Shown piece by piece: positions 37,439-45,711 of a stretch of 64,000 nucleotides of DNA. The stretch's first letter is position 1, and each line of letters begins with the position of its first letter. The position numbers and the translations under genes were made by a program. The stretch is from Noviherbaspirillum aerium (GTDB lineage: Bacteria > Pseudomonadota > Gammaproteobacteria > Burkholderiales > Burkholderiaceae_D), in assembly GCF_008929045.1 (NCBI RefSeq), contig NZ_VFAH01000024.1, positions 1 to 64,000 of the forward strand, written 5' to 3'. The notes beneath the pieces are model-generated. The model worked only from the letters and a program-made list of their open reading frames with translations, did no database searches and was not told the DNA's origin.

Positions 37439-37735
37439 ATGAGCCTGCCACGAGGAGTGCGCTTCCGTGAACTCCATGCGACACACCTGACACGGCTATA
37501 CCTGGAGCAAGTCACGCTGCAATTCTATGGCAAGGCTCTCACTGCCCGGGACATTGGCGAACATGTCTGCCTGTCGCCCGTGATCGGCGGCAGAGTGACG
37601 ACCTTGTATTTGGCAGGTGTTCGGTCGGCCATGCAGCGCATCCGGCGAAGGCATGGCGAATTGAATGTCCGCATGTCAACACTTGCCGGGATGACGAGAA
37701 GTGTACGGGGAGGCGCTGTGTTGATAGAGGCATGA
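37439..37735 (+). CDS. Hypothetical protein, 98 residues (uncertain)
   Basis: This frame has protein-like codon use with many G/C third positions and begins MSLPRGVRFRELHATHLTRL. It contains a helix-rich central part (TARDIGEHVCLSPVIGG) and a basic region (SAMQRIRRRHGE). A weak AGGTG lies before the ATG at 37439. No family is recognised and it is surrounded by non-coding sequence, so it could be a decayed gene or a chance frame. Confidence 0.35.
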   Translation: MSLPRGVRFRELHATHLTRLYLEQVTLQFYGKALTARDIGEHVCLSPVIGGRVTTLYLAGVRSAMQRIRRRHGELNVRMSTLAGMTRSVRGGAVLIEA

Positions 37736-38142
37736 GGAGCAGGCCGGCATGACGAGATGGCACCGCGTCAGACAAGTGGCGGCGGTTCCCGGGGCGCTCG
37801 GCGCGCCAATAGCGAACGCTCACATTGGAGCCGACTTGACGGTTAGCAGAGGCTGGTTTGGAAAAGGCCTATTCATGCCGCATGAAAAAGTTTGCGCTGG
37901 GGGCGAACCGCCCGCAGCGATTTGCCACTCAGAGGTGGCCACCTTGAATATGCAAGGCGCCAGGGAAATACCGCCGATGTAGATGCTTGAACGCATAGTA
38001 ACCGGCGTACCGTAGCAGCCGTAAATTTATGCAAGAACAATGATGCTCATAAAGCACCTGCGCCATTCGTTGCCAGCCGCTTTATCAAACGGAACCGCAG
38101 GTTTGCGGCATGGATGGACGTAACTGGAGAGAAGTCTCGTTT
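37736..38142. other. Region upstream of the LysR gene
   Basis: No gene is supported in these 407 bases. They should include the promoter of the LysR-type regulator. Confidence 0.4.
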
Positions 38143-39036
38143 ATGGAAATTTATCAACTCCGCACCTTCGTGACTGTGGCGAAGCTGGGACACATTACCA
38201 AGGCAGCAGATGCATTGCATGTCACCCAGCCCGCAGTGACAGGCCACATCAAGGCCCTCGAGCAGGAACTGGGCATTGCGCTTTTCGAACGCAGCCACGG
38301 CAAAATATCGCTGACCAAAGCCGGTGAGATCCTGCTGCCGGAAGTGGAAAAAACTTTGTATGCCTTCAATTCAACCCTGGTGCGGGCCAAGGAGATCAAG
38401 GGTGAAATCAGCGGACGCGTTATCGTCGGCACGATCGGCGATCCCGATTTTCTGAGGCTGGGGAGCTTTCTGAGTGGATTGATGACCACCCTGCCGCTGC
38501 TGGAAATAAAGACCAGATCCGCTCATGCCATGGCCATTCTGGATGGCGTGACGACAAAAAAAATGACTGCGGGATTTCATATCGGCACCGTCATCAATCC
38601 TGATCTGGCCAGCCTGCCCTTGCGCAGCATACGGTATCGCGTCGTCGCGCCGCCTTCGTTCGCCGAGCGTCTTCCTGGCTGCGGCTGGGGAGATGTGGCC
38701 GCCATGCCCTGGATAGGAGCTCCGGAAAAGTGCCATATTCATCAGTTACTGCTTTCCTTGTTCGGCCAGCATGGGCTGCGGCCGAACATCGTGATGGAGA
38801 CTGACGAATTGAACGCGCCGCACAGCCTGGTGCGTGCCGGACTCGGATTTGCGCTGTTAAGGGAAGACCTCGCGCTCGCAGCGGCCGCACGCGGTGACAT
38901 CGTCATCTGGAGCCATGCCACCATAGGCACACAGCTTTCCTTCGTGTATCGGGCAGACATGGATATCGAACCGATGATCGTGGGGATGCTTGCCGTGCTT
39001 CGCGATACCTGGGATCTTGAAGACACCGCGCCGTAA
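38143..39036 (+). CDS. LysR family transcriptional regulator
   Basis: This 297-residue DNA-binding regulator has an N-terminal winged helix-turn-helix (MEIYQLRTFVTVAKLGHITKA, ALHVTQPAVTGHIKALEQEL) followed by the linker helix and a substrate-binding domain from about residue 90 (SGRVIVGTIGDPDFL onward). The effector is unknown. The closest other gene is the convergent pyruvate-kinase-like gene about 560 bases downstream, and no typical divergent target gene lies upstream. ATG 38143 is chosen because it is exactly at the family N-terminus; an ATG 33 bases upstream is in frame. Confidence 0.9.
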   Translation: MEIYQLRTFVTVAKLGHITKAADALHVTQPAVTGHIKALEQELGIALFERSHGKISLTKAGEILLPEVEKTLYAFNSTLVRAKEIKGEISGRVIVGTIGDPDFLRLGSFLSGLMTTLPLLEIKTRSAHAMAILDGVTTKKMTAGFHIGTVINPDLASLPLRSIRYRVVAPPSFAERLPGCGWGDVAAMPWIGAPEKCHIHQLLLSLFGQHGLRPNIVMETDELNAPHSLVRAGLGFALLREDLALAAAARGDIVIWSHATIGTQLSFVYRADMDIEPMIVGMLAVLRDTWDLEDTAP

Positions 39037-39593
39037 AGACAAACGAAAGCAAATCAAGGAAATTGACAGCGCGGCGCACCGTGCTTTGCTCCCAGATTTA
39101 ATCGGACCCACACGTCAGCTTATCGACAGGAGAAAATTAAGATTCATGACCGACCATGCGTTCGCGCCGCGCCGTAATTAAAGATGGTAAAGATGGAAGT
39201 CCTTTTTCGTCCGACTCTTCACTGACAGATGACAAACAGTCGATGCCGATGACACAGCCATGCTTTGCCGCTCGCAGGCAACTTGGATCGTTTTCGCCCT
39301 GACCGGTTTAGTTGAGGCCGAGGCAGACTGCTGCTGGAACAAGGCGTGACGACGTGACATGGCCAAGCCATGGCCAAGCCATGGCAAGGATGGCAAGGAG
39401 TCACAACGCCGTGCCGGCGGCAATCTGTCGGGGGCCGGCAGGCAGGTCAGGGTGCATCCGCTCTGGGAGATGCGGACAGATGATGATGACGCCGATTGAC
39501 TTAAAAGAAGGTATCGGACCGAATTTACAAAGCTGCTGTCCGAGCGCAAGTCACCACGGGCTAGGGGGTGGCAGGACGATTTGCCGAAATGTC
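39037..39593. other. Intergenic region containing a dispersed repeat
   Basis: Contains the repeat at 39287-39466 (listed separately). The remainder has no supported gene. Confidence 0.45.
39287..39466. repeat. Dispersed repeat copy with internal tandem ATGGCCAAGCC
   Basis: GATCGTTTTCGCCCTGACCG at the left resembles the left end of the element at 59803-59929. CATCCGCTCT at the right is the common right end. In the middle, ATGGCCAAGCC is repeated (39359-39380) followed by two ATGGCAAGG units. The right half matches 11664-11720. Confidence 0.6.
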
Positions 39594-40808
39594 TCAAGGT
39601 TCCGCCATATGGCTTGCATCCGGCATGCAGAGATCTCCCGATCGCCTTTGCATTTCGATGACAGGCAGCCGATCTCCGTCACCCTGCGTTCCTTTGTTTA
39701 GCCTGGGCGGCATGGCACCATCGATTTGTGATATTTCCTGCATCCGGTCGTACTTCGGATTGTTCTCTCGGCGGATGCTGCGTTCAGCATTACGGATGAG
39801 ACGCTCAAGCGTGACGACATGCTCAACCGGGAAGGCACCCGAGGCCGAACCGGCCGAGAGCAGCAACACATGAGCCCCGATGCGCAGTACTGCCATTGCC
39901 GCCTCGGACTCAGTCTTTGGATCGGCATTATGCTGGTTCACTCCATGCCCCGGCTCCACGAGTTGCTGTATTGCGGCTACCAGTATCTTGCCTGAGGCAC
40001 TGCACTTCATGAACAGCATCTCTTGCAATCGGATGAGCTGGTCGGAAGACATATGCATGGACAGGTCGTGGCGACCGAACATGACGCCATCCGCCATGCC
40101 CAGCACTTCTTCGATGCGCGAAAGCGCTGCGGGATTGTCAATTCTGGCCATGAGTCCCGGTCTTGTTCCGACGAGACTCCTGACTTCGGCAAATCCTTCA
40201 GCACCGCAAGCAGCGGACAAGGCCAGCCAGTCCACGCCCAGTCCGGCAGCACTGACCGCATCGGCGCGGTCTTTTTCCGTCAAGGCCGCAGGCCATGTGC
40301 GGGTGGGGACGGAAACGCGTTTTGCATCCGCAATATAGCCGCCTGCCAGCACAATGGTTTCAACATGATCGAGCGCCGCCGACATAACCAGCAGCCGCAC
40401 CCGGCCGTCATCGATAAGGATTTCGTCGCCCGGGCGCACCAGCCTGAAGAATTCAGGATGGGGCAATGGAATGCGCCTGCTGTTTCCCGGAGACTCATCG
40501 AGTTCCAGGCATAGCATCTGCCCTGCGCACAGGCTGACGAATCCGCCCACCATCGATCCGAGCCTGAACGCCGTTCCCTGGAGGTCGGCCAGTATGACGG
40601 CGGGACGCGACGTTCCGGTGTCGACGGCACGTATCGCCCGGCACCGCTCTCCATGTGCTGCGCGCGAGCCGTGGCTCAGATCGAGCCTGAAAATGTCTGT
40701 GCCGGCGTCATACAATTCTGCAATGACGTCCGGATGGCTGCTTGACGTTCCGAGGGTTGACATGATCCCTGTCCTTCTCTTGCGAACCCCAACCCAGTAA
40801 TCCTGCAT
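39594..40808 (-). CDS. Divergent pyruvate-kinase-like protein
   Basis: This 404-residue protein clearly has the pyruvate kinase barrel: STLGTSSSHPDVIAELYDAG, FRLDLSHGS, VILADLQGTAFRLG, WPAALTEKDRADAV and LLSAGSASGAFPVEH align with conserved pyruvate kinase blocks. Several catalytic positions differ. The usual KIEN is ARIDN (Lys replaced by Arg) and the ARGDLG loop is GRHDLSM. The C-terminal regulatory domain is missing and the end is unrelated. It is probably not a normal pyruvate kinase; it may have another activity or be regulatory. ATG 40808 follows AGGGGTAGGT. It is divergent from the double-receiver GGDEF gene. Confidence 0.8.
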   Translation of the reverse strand: MQDYWVGVRKRRTGIMSTLGTSSSHPDVIAELYDAGTDIFRLDLSHGSRAAHGERCRAIRAVDTGTSRPAVILADLQGTAFRLGSMVGGFVSLCAGQMLCLELDESPGNSRRIPLPHPEFFRLVRPGDEILIDDGRVRLLVMSAALDHVETIVLAGGYIADAKRVSVPTRTWPAALTEKDRADAVSAAGLGVDWLALSAACGAEGFAEVRSLVGTRPGLMARIDNPAALSRIEEVLGMADGVMFGRHDLSMHMSSDQLIRLQEMLFMKCSASGKILVAAIQQLVEPGHGVNQHNADPKTESEAAMAVLRIGAHVLLLSAGSASGAFPVEHVVTLERLIRNAERSIRRENNPKYDRMQEISQIDGAMPPRLNKGTQGDGDRLPVIEMQRRSGDLCMPDASHMAEP

Positions 40809-41329
40809 ACCTACCCCTTTTCCCTTCCGGCAAACCCGCTTGATATCGTTCCGCGCGATGAGCGTGGCAATCCGGCATTTTGTACCGGACCATTACAGGT
40901 GAGTAGCAATGGCAGGCCCCCTGTTCCATCGATGACCTCTTTTCGGTCGGCGGATTTGTATGCTCTTTCCGAAATTCCTTAAAACGGGCCTGACTATAAA
41001 GATTGGAGCGTGATAAGACCAATCGCAAATTCTTATTTTTTTCATCAGTTCTCGTTATGCGAAACGGAACCCTGCGGACAGTATTTGTAGGACTGCACCA
41101 AGGCAACTGGAACTTTTTACATGGCATGCCACATATGGATGTAGCGATTGCCTTTTCAGGATGCTGGAAGATCGGGTAAAGGCGGCGTGCATTACAGTCA
41201 AAACGCATGTCTTGGCTTCCGCAGTCCGGTCCCGCTTCCGCGGAACGGGATCGCAGGTATTACCCATATCGAATTTGGAGGTCTGACAGGTGTTACCGAA
41301 GTTGATGGGGGCATCCGGACAGAAAAAGA
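40809..41329. other. Divergent intergenic region
   Basis: About 520 bases between the pyruvate-kinase-like gene and the receiver-GGDEF gene, presumably with both promoters. No gene and no recognised operator was seen. Confidence 0.4.
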
Positions 41330-42715
41330 ATGAACCAACAACATACTTATGCTGTAGCACTGGGCGACTCCGACTACACCGCCGACTGTTCATTTGTTGA
41401 AGATCCCGGAGCACAGCCGTCAACGATCCTGATAGAGAATTCCGCCAGATTGGTTTACCTGGTCAACAGCAATGCCCTGCTTGCCAAGGATATCGCACTG
41501 AAACTCGGAGCCTACGGTTATCGCGTCATCGCCTTCGACAGCATGGCGCATCTCGCGGAGCATCTGCCTGCCGTTCCGATCAATCCTATTCTGGTCGACG
41601 TTGCCAGTCACGGCGTCGATGAGTGGACGCTCAGCGAGATCGGACGAATCCGCGAGCTCTGTCAGAGCAGGATTCCGATGCTGCTGCTGTCTGCCCATGC
41701 GAACATGGAATTACGATTGAAAGCCGCACATGCCGGTATCGACGCTTTCTTCATCAAACCGCTGGATATTCAGGCGTTGGTCGATTACCTCGATACGCTG
41801 TGTCCGGCCCAGGAACAAGCCCCTTACCGGCTGCTCCTGATCGGCAACGACCGGCAACGATCCGGGACCTATGCCGACGCGTTTCATGCCGCCGGCATGG
41901 AAGTGTCGATGCTGCTCAAGCCGCTGGACATGTTCGGCGCGCTTGGCGACAGCCGGCCGGAACTGGTGATGATGGATGTGGAAACATCGGGGTGCGGGGG
42001 CGTGGACCTGACGGCGCTGATCAGGCAAAGCAAGACCTTCCTGGAACTTCCCATCGTGCTGCTGAGTTCGCAGGCATCCCAGCAGGCGTGGCGGGATGCG
42101 ATTCGTTGCGGGGCCGATGATCTCTTCCCGCGTTCGATGGCGATTGGAGAGCTGATTCAAGCGGTATCGCTGCGCATCGAACGTTACCGGGCCTTGCAGA
42201 CCCTGATCATGCGCGACGGCCTGACCGGACTCTACAACCACGCCGCGTTGCGGGAACAGGCTGAACGTGAATTGACGCGAAGCATGCGGCGCGGCGAACA
42301 ACTGACGCTGGCGATGATCGATCTTGATGACTTTAAGCGCATCAACGACACTTACGGTCACCCGGTTGGCGACCAGGTATTGCGGGCCGCCGCGCGTCTT
42401 CTCCAGCGACGGCTGCGCAATGCCGATGTCGTCGGCCGTTACGGCGGCGAAGAGTTTGCCGTTCTCCTGCCGGCCACCGACACCAAAGCTGCTGCCGGCG
42501 TGCTCGACGAGATTCGTGCAGCGTTTCAAGCCATCCGGCACAAGACCGACAAGAGCGAATTCAGCGCTACGTTTTCGGTGGGGCTGGCCCAGTTCGGCGG
42601 TCAGAGCGGTCCGGCCAGCGTGGCGCAGTTATTCGTTGCCGCGGACCAGGCGCTTTACCGCGCCAAGCACGCTGGCCGGAATCGTGTCGAAATTGCGTCC
42701 GCCGACTGCGCCTGA
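41330..42715 (+). CDS. Double receiver-GGDEF protein (PleD-like diguanylate cyclase)
   Basis: This 461-residue soluble protein has two receiver-like domains (about 40-155 and 165-285) followed by GGDEF (about 290-455). The GGDEF active site RYGGEEFAVLLPA and the I-site RNAD are intact, with DLDDFKRINDTYGHPVGDQV before them, so cyclic di-GMP synthesis is expected. Receiver 1 keeps a candidate phosphoacceptor Asp (ILVDVAS) and the Lys (IKPLD) but lacks the usual acidic pair near its start (LVYLVNSN). Receiver 2 keeps VMMDVETSG, while the Lys position reads FPRSM. At least one receiver may therefore be a pseudo-receiver used for dimerisation, as in PleD. ATG 41330 is preceded by an A/G-rich stretch. 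Confidence 0.88.
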   Translation: MNQQHTYAVALGDSDYTADCSFVEDPGAQPSTILIENSARLVYLVNSNALLAKDIALKLGAYGYRVIAFDSMAHLAEHLPAVPINPILVDVASHGVDEWTLSEIGRIRELCQSRIPMLLLSAHANMELRLKAAHAGIDAFFIKPLDIQALVDYLDTLCPAQEQAPYRLLLIGNDRQRSGTYADAFHAAGMEVSMLLKPLDMFGALGDSRPELVMMDVETSGCGGVDLTALIRQSKTFLELPIVLLSSQASQQAWRDAIRCGADDLFPRSMAIGELIQAVSLRIERYRALQTLIMRDGLTGLYNHAALREQAERELTRSMRRGEQLTLAMIDLDDFKRINDTYGHPVGDQVLRAAARLLQRRLRNADVVGRYGGEEFAVLLPATDTKAAAGVLDEIRAAFQAIRHKTDKSEFSATFSVGLAQFGGQSGPASVAQLFVAADQALYRAKHAGRNRVEIASADCA

Positions 42716-42771
42716 ATCCGTAAGACGCGGCGCTCCCCTCGGCAGACAGTTCTTGCACCGCCTGGTCGTAT

Positions 42772-43524
42772 TTACACTGTCACCTGCTCCTCTTTTGCAA
42801 TTTCGATCAGGCGGAATGGCGGCTGGTCGGGGTAGGCACGCTGCAGCAGGGGACGGGCAACGTTGTACACCGGGATGCCATTGACCGTACTGCCCTCGGG
42901 CGTGCCGCGATGTGCATGGCCATGCACGACTGCGTGGACCGGGTAATGAATCAGCGGATCTTCCAGACGGCTTGTTCCCAGGAAAGGATAGATTTCCACC
43001 GGTTCGCCGCGTACGGTGGCTTCAATCGGCGAGTAATGCAGCATGGCGATCCGGTGCTTTGTCCGCAGCTTCGCCAAGGCTGTTTCCAGTTTCAGCGCCT
43101 CCTGCAGAGCCTCGTTGACGAAAGCCTTGATGACGCCTTCCCCCCATGGGCCAAGAGCGCCTCTGCCATAGCCGCCGGCAAAACCCTTGGTACCGGCGAT
43201 CCCGATGCCATGCACCTCGCAGGCATCTCCGTCGAGCACCTTGACGCCGCCGTCGGACAGGATGCGCTGCACCTGATCTTGCTGGCCTGACTCGAAATCA
43301 TGGTTGCCGAGCACGGCAACGATAGGCAGCTTTGCGTAGGAAAGTTCCTCCACGAGGATATGTGTTTCCTCCGGCAAGCCGTAATCAGTCAGGTCGCCGC
43401 ATAGCAGCAGCACGTCCGCCGCTTCGGATACCTGCGAAAAGAAATTGCGCAATGTGCCGCCAGAATCCTTTGTGCAATGCAAGTCGCCGACGGCCGCCAA
43501 CCGGATTGTTCCCGATGAATTCAT
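42772..43524 (-). CDS. Metallophosphoesterase (calcineurin-like)
   Basis: This 250-residue protein contains the metal-ligand motifs of the calcineurin-like phosphoesterase superfamily in order: VGDLH, CGDLTDYG, LGNHDFE, LHYSP and VHGHAHRG. It may be a phosphodiesterase or phosphatase; the substrate cannot be told. A strong AGGGGTGAT before the ATG at 43524 selects this start over the ATG 27 bases upstream. It is divergent from a nucleotidyltransferase-fold gene about 160 bases away, a pairing that suggests related function. Confidence 0.88.
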   Translation of the reverse strand: MNSSGTIRLAAVGDLHCTKDSGGTLRNFFSQVSEAADVLLLCGDLTDYGLPEETHILVEELSYAKLPIVAVLGNHDFESGQQDQVQRILSDGGVKVLDGDACEVHGIGIAGTKGFAGGYGRGALGPWGEGVIKAFVNEALQEALKLETALAKLRTKHRIAMLHYSPIEATVRGEPVEIYPFLGTSRLEDPLIHYPVHAVVHGHAHRGTPEGSTVNGIPVYNVARPLLQRAYPDQPPFRLIEIAKEEQVTV

Positions 43525-43686
43525 ATCACCCCTCATTTCATGGTTGCTCATGTGGATCGATACCTATGCTCAGCAGTCGTTCCCGGAAAATGGCCATCCG
43601 GGACGCACCATCCGTAGCGGAGTGACCGCAAATCCATGGCATAAGTTTTGCTGGATATTCATCATTTAACTGCTCTCACTCCGAAT

Positions 43687-44508
43687 ATGCAGACACTTCT
43701 TCAAAACGCCGCGGATGAAAAGGACAATGCTGCTGCTTTCTATCGGGATGTGCTGCAGAGCCTTGCCAAGGCGAAAATTCCGTTCATGGTGGGCGGGGCT
43801 TACGCGTTCTCGCATTTCACAGGCATTACTAGACCCACCAAAGACCTTGACCTCTTTATCCTGCGTAACGATTTCGATCACCTGACCGAATCGCTCAAAC
43901 CTTATGGATACGCAACGGAGCTGACGTATCCGCACTGGCTCGGCAAGATTTATAGCGGCGAACACTTCGTCGATCTCATCTTCAGTTCCGGCAATGGAAT
44001 TGCAGAGGTGGACGGCGCGTGGTTCCAGCATGCGGTATCGGACGAGGTGCTCGGGGAGCCGGTTCTGATTTGCCCGGTTGAGGAAACCATCTGGTCGAAG
44101 GCTTTCATCATGGAAAGGGAGCGGTTTGACGGGGCAGACATCGCGCACCTGATACGTACCAGCGGCGCAGACATGGACTGGAAGCGCCTGCTGGAAAGAT
44201 TCGATCCGCACTGGCGCCTGCTGTTCAGCCATCTCGTGCTGTTCGGCTTTGTCTATCCCGATCATCACAACCTGGTTCCGCACTGGTTGATGAATACGCT
44301 GATGGACAGGCTGCGTGCGGAAATGGAATCGGCGCCGGCGGCGGACCATGTGTGCCAGGGCACCTTGCTCTCGCGTGAGCAATATCTTCCCGATATCGAG
44401 CGCTGGGGCTATCGGGACGCCCGCCTCCTGCCGCCCGGCACGATGACGGTCCAGGATGCGGAGAGCTGGACCGACGCGATTCCGAACCGCAGCGAGAAGA
44501 ACGAGTGA
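43687..44508 (+). CDS. Nucleotidyltransferase-fold protein
   Basis: This 273-residue protein contains FMVGGAYAFSHFTGITRPTK followed by DLDLFI, the GG...R.T.DLD pattern of the minimal nucleotidyltransferase superfamily (AbiEii/MNT-like). Two further conserved stretches, VDLIFSSGNG and EETIWSKAFIMERERFDGADI, match the downstream part of such proteins. Most members transfer a nucleotide to a protein or RNA, but some have lost activity. No antitoxin-like partner is adjacent. The ATG at 43687 is used; an upstream TTG at 43648 is less likely. It ends just before a MITE-like repeat. Confidence 0.75.
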   Translation: MQTLLQNAADEKDNAAAFYRDVLQSLAKAKIPFMVGGAYAFSHFTGITRPTKDLDLFILRNDFDHLTESLKPYGYATELTYPHWLGKIYSGEHFVDLIFSSGNGIAEVDGAWFQHAVSDEVLGEPVLICPVEETIWSKAFIMERERFDGADIAHLIRTSGADMDWKRLLERFDPHWRLLFSHLVLFGFVYPDHHNLVPHWLMNTLMDRLRAEMESAPAADHVCQGTLLSREQYLPDIERWGYRDARLLPPGTMTVQDAESWTDAIPNRSEKNE

Positions 44509-44538
44509 AGACTCGGAATTTTTCCGCGGAATCGCTCT

Positions 44539-44687
44539 AGGGCCTGTTCCCACTTCGTTCGGGAGATCCGTTCGCATCAAAACGCGTATTGGCGGTGGAG
44601 CGTGGCTACGCAAAGGCTGACCGCCTTTGCCAGCCATGCAACGCCTACGGTGCCTTCGCACTCCCGAACGCAGTGTGATCAGGCCCT
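44539..44687. repeat. MITE-like element with imperfect inverted ends
   Basis: AGGGCCTGTTCCCACTTCGT...CGGGAG at the left pairs with CTCCCGAACGCAGTGTGATC...AGGCCCT at the right, about 23 of 27 positions matching. The 149-base element has no coding capacity. A truncated relative is at 20279-20333. It lies between two convergent genes, and its end overlaps the stop codon of the membrane-protein gene. Confidence 0.75.
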
Positions 44688-45711
44688 ACGCCGTCTTGTC
44701 GAGTGCGGCTTTCTTCGCCCGCGCTTCCGTTACCAGATAGAGCACGATCGCGACCGTCAGCGGCACCAGATAGTAAATGGCGCGGTAGGCCAGAAGCCCC
44801 GCCAGCATGGTATTGCGTGAAAGATCGTCGGCCAGCAGGGCGATGAAGACGGCCTCCAGTACTCCGAGACCAGCCGGCACATGAGTAATCACGCCGGCAA
44901 CCGCCGCGACGAGAAGAACCGCAAGCACCGCCGGATACGCTATTTTCTGCTCAAGCAGAAAATAAATGATCCCACCTATCAACATCCAGTTCAGCGAAGA
45001 GAGACCGAGCTGCAGCAGCGCCACGCGAAGCGCGGGCAAGGTGATCTCCCTGCCCCGCACTGTCCAGCTGCGGCGCTTTGAGAAAGCGCAGAGCGCCACA
45101 TAGGCCACAGCTACCAGGAACAGGACGAAGCCAAGCACGCGCAAGGCCTGCTGGTCTATCTTCCAGTTCTGCGGCACGTCGATCGGACTCAGCCAGAACG
45201 ACAAGCCGGCCAGCAGAAGGTATCCCAGCCAATTGGTGATCATGCTCATGAACAGCACACGGGTGATCACCTCGGCATCCAGGCCCAGCCGCGAGTAGAG
45301 GCGATAGCGGAACGCCACGCCGCCGATCAGCGAGCCGAAGTTGAGGTTGAATGCATAACTGATGAAGTTCACCGTCATGACCTTGGGAATCGGCAGGCCA
45401 TGACCGGTGGCTTGCCGCCCGAACAGGTCGAAGCAGCTGTAAAGCAGATGGCTGAGCGCGGCGAGCAATGCCGCCAGCAGCAAGCCCTGCAACGGACGCT
45501 GCTGCAGGGCCGCGAACACCTTGTCCCATTCGATGGAGCGCGCCTGCGTGAAAAGCAGATAGCCGACCGCGGCAAAGAAGGCAATCTTCGCAATGCGTTT
45601 TAGCCATTGCCACCAAGCCTTGCCGGCAAGACCTGCGGCAGGCGGACCCGCTTCAGGCGAAGCCGTCCCGCTGCCGGCGGGCTTGCCTTGAAAACCTTGT
45701 TCCTGCCTCAT
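44686..45711 (-). CDS. ybhN: Lysylphosphatidylglycerol synthase-type membrane protein (YbhN family)
   Basis: This 341-residue inner-membrane protein has about eight hydrophobic segments and the YbhN/LPG-synthase transmembrane-domain pattern (NFISYAFNLNFGSLIGGVAFRYR near residue 115, GVITHVPAGLGVLEAVF near residue 265, LLAYRAIYYLVPL). It lacks the soluble aminoacyl-transferase domain, so a transport or regulatory role in phospholipid metabolism is inferred. Its ATG overlaps the stop codon of the clsB gene (ATGA), so both are translated from one mRNA. This pair recalls E. coli ybhO-ybhN. Confidence 0.87.
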   Translation of the reverse strand: MRQEQGFQGKPAGSGTASPEAGPPAAGLAGKAWWQWLKRIAKIAFFAAVGYLLFTQARSIEWDKVFAALQQRPLQGLLLAALLAALSHLLYSCFDLFGRQATGHGLPIPKVMTVNFISYAFNLNFGSLIGGVAFRYRLYSRLGLDAEVITRVLFMSMITNWLGYLLLAGLSFWLSPIDVPQNWKIDQQALRVLGFVLFLVAVAYVALCAFSKRRSWTVRGREITLPALRVALLQLGLSSLNWMLIGGIIYFLLEQKIAYPAVLAVLLVAAVAGVITHVPAGLGVLEAVFIALLADDLSRNTMLAGLLAYRAIYYLVPLTVAIVLYLVTEARAKKAALDKTA

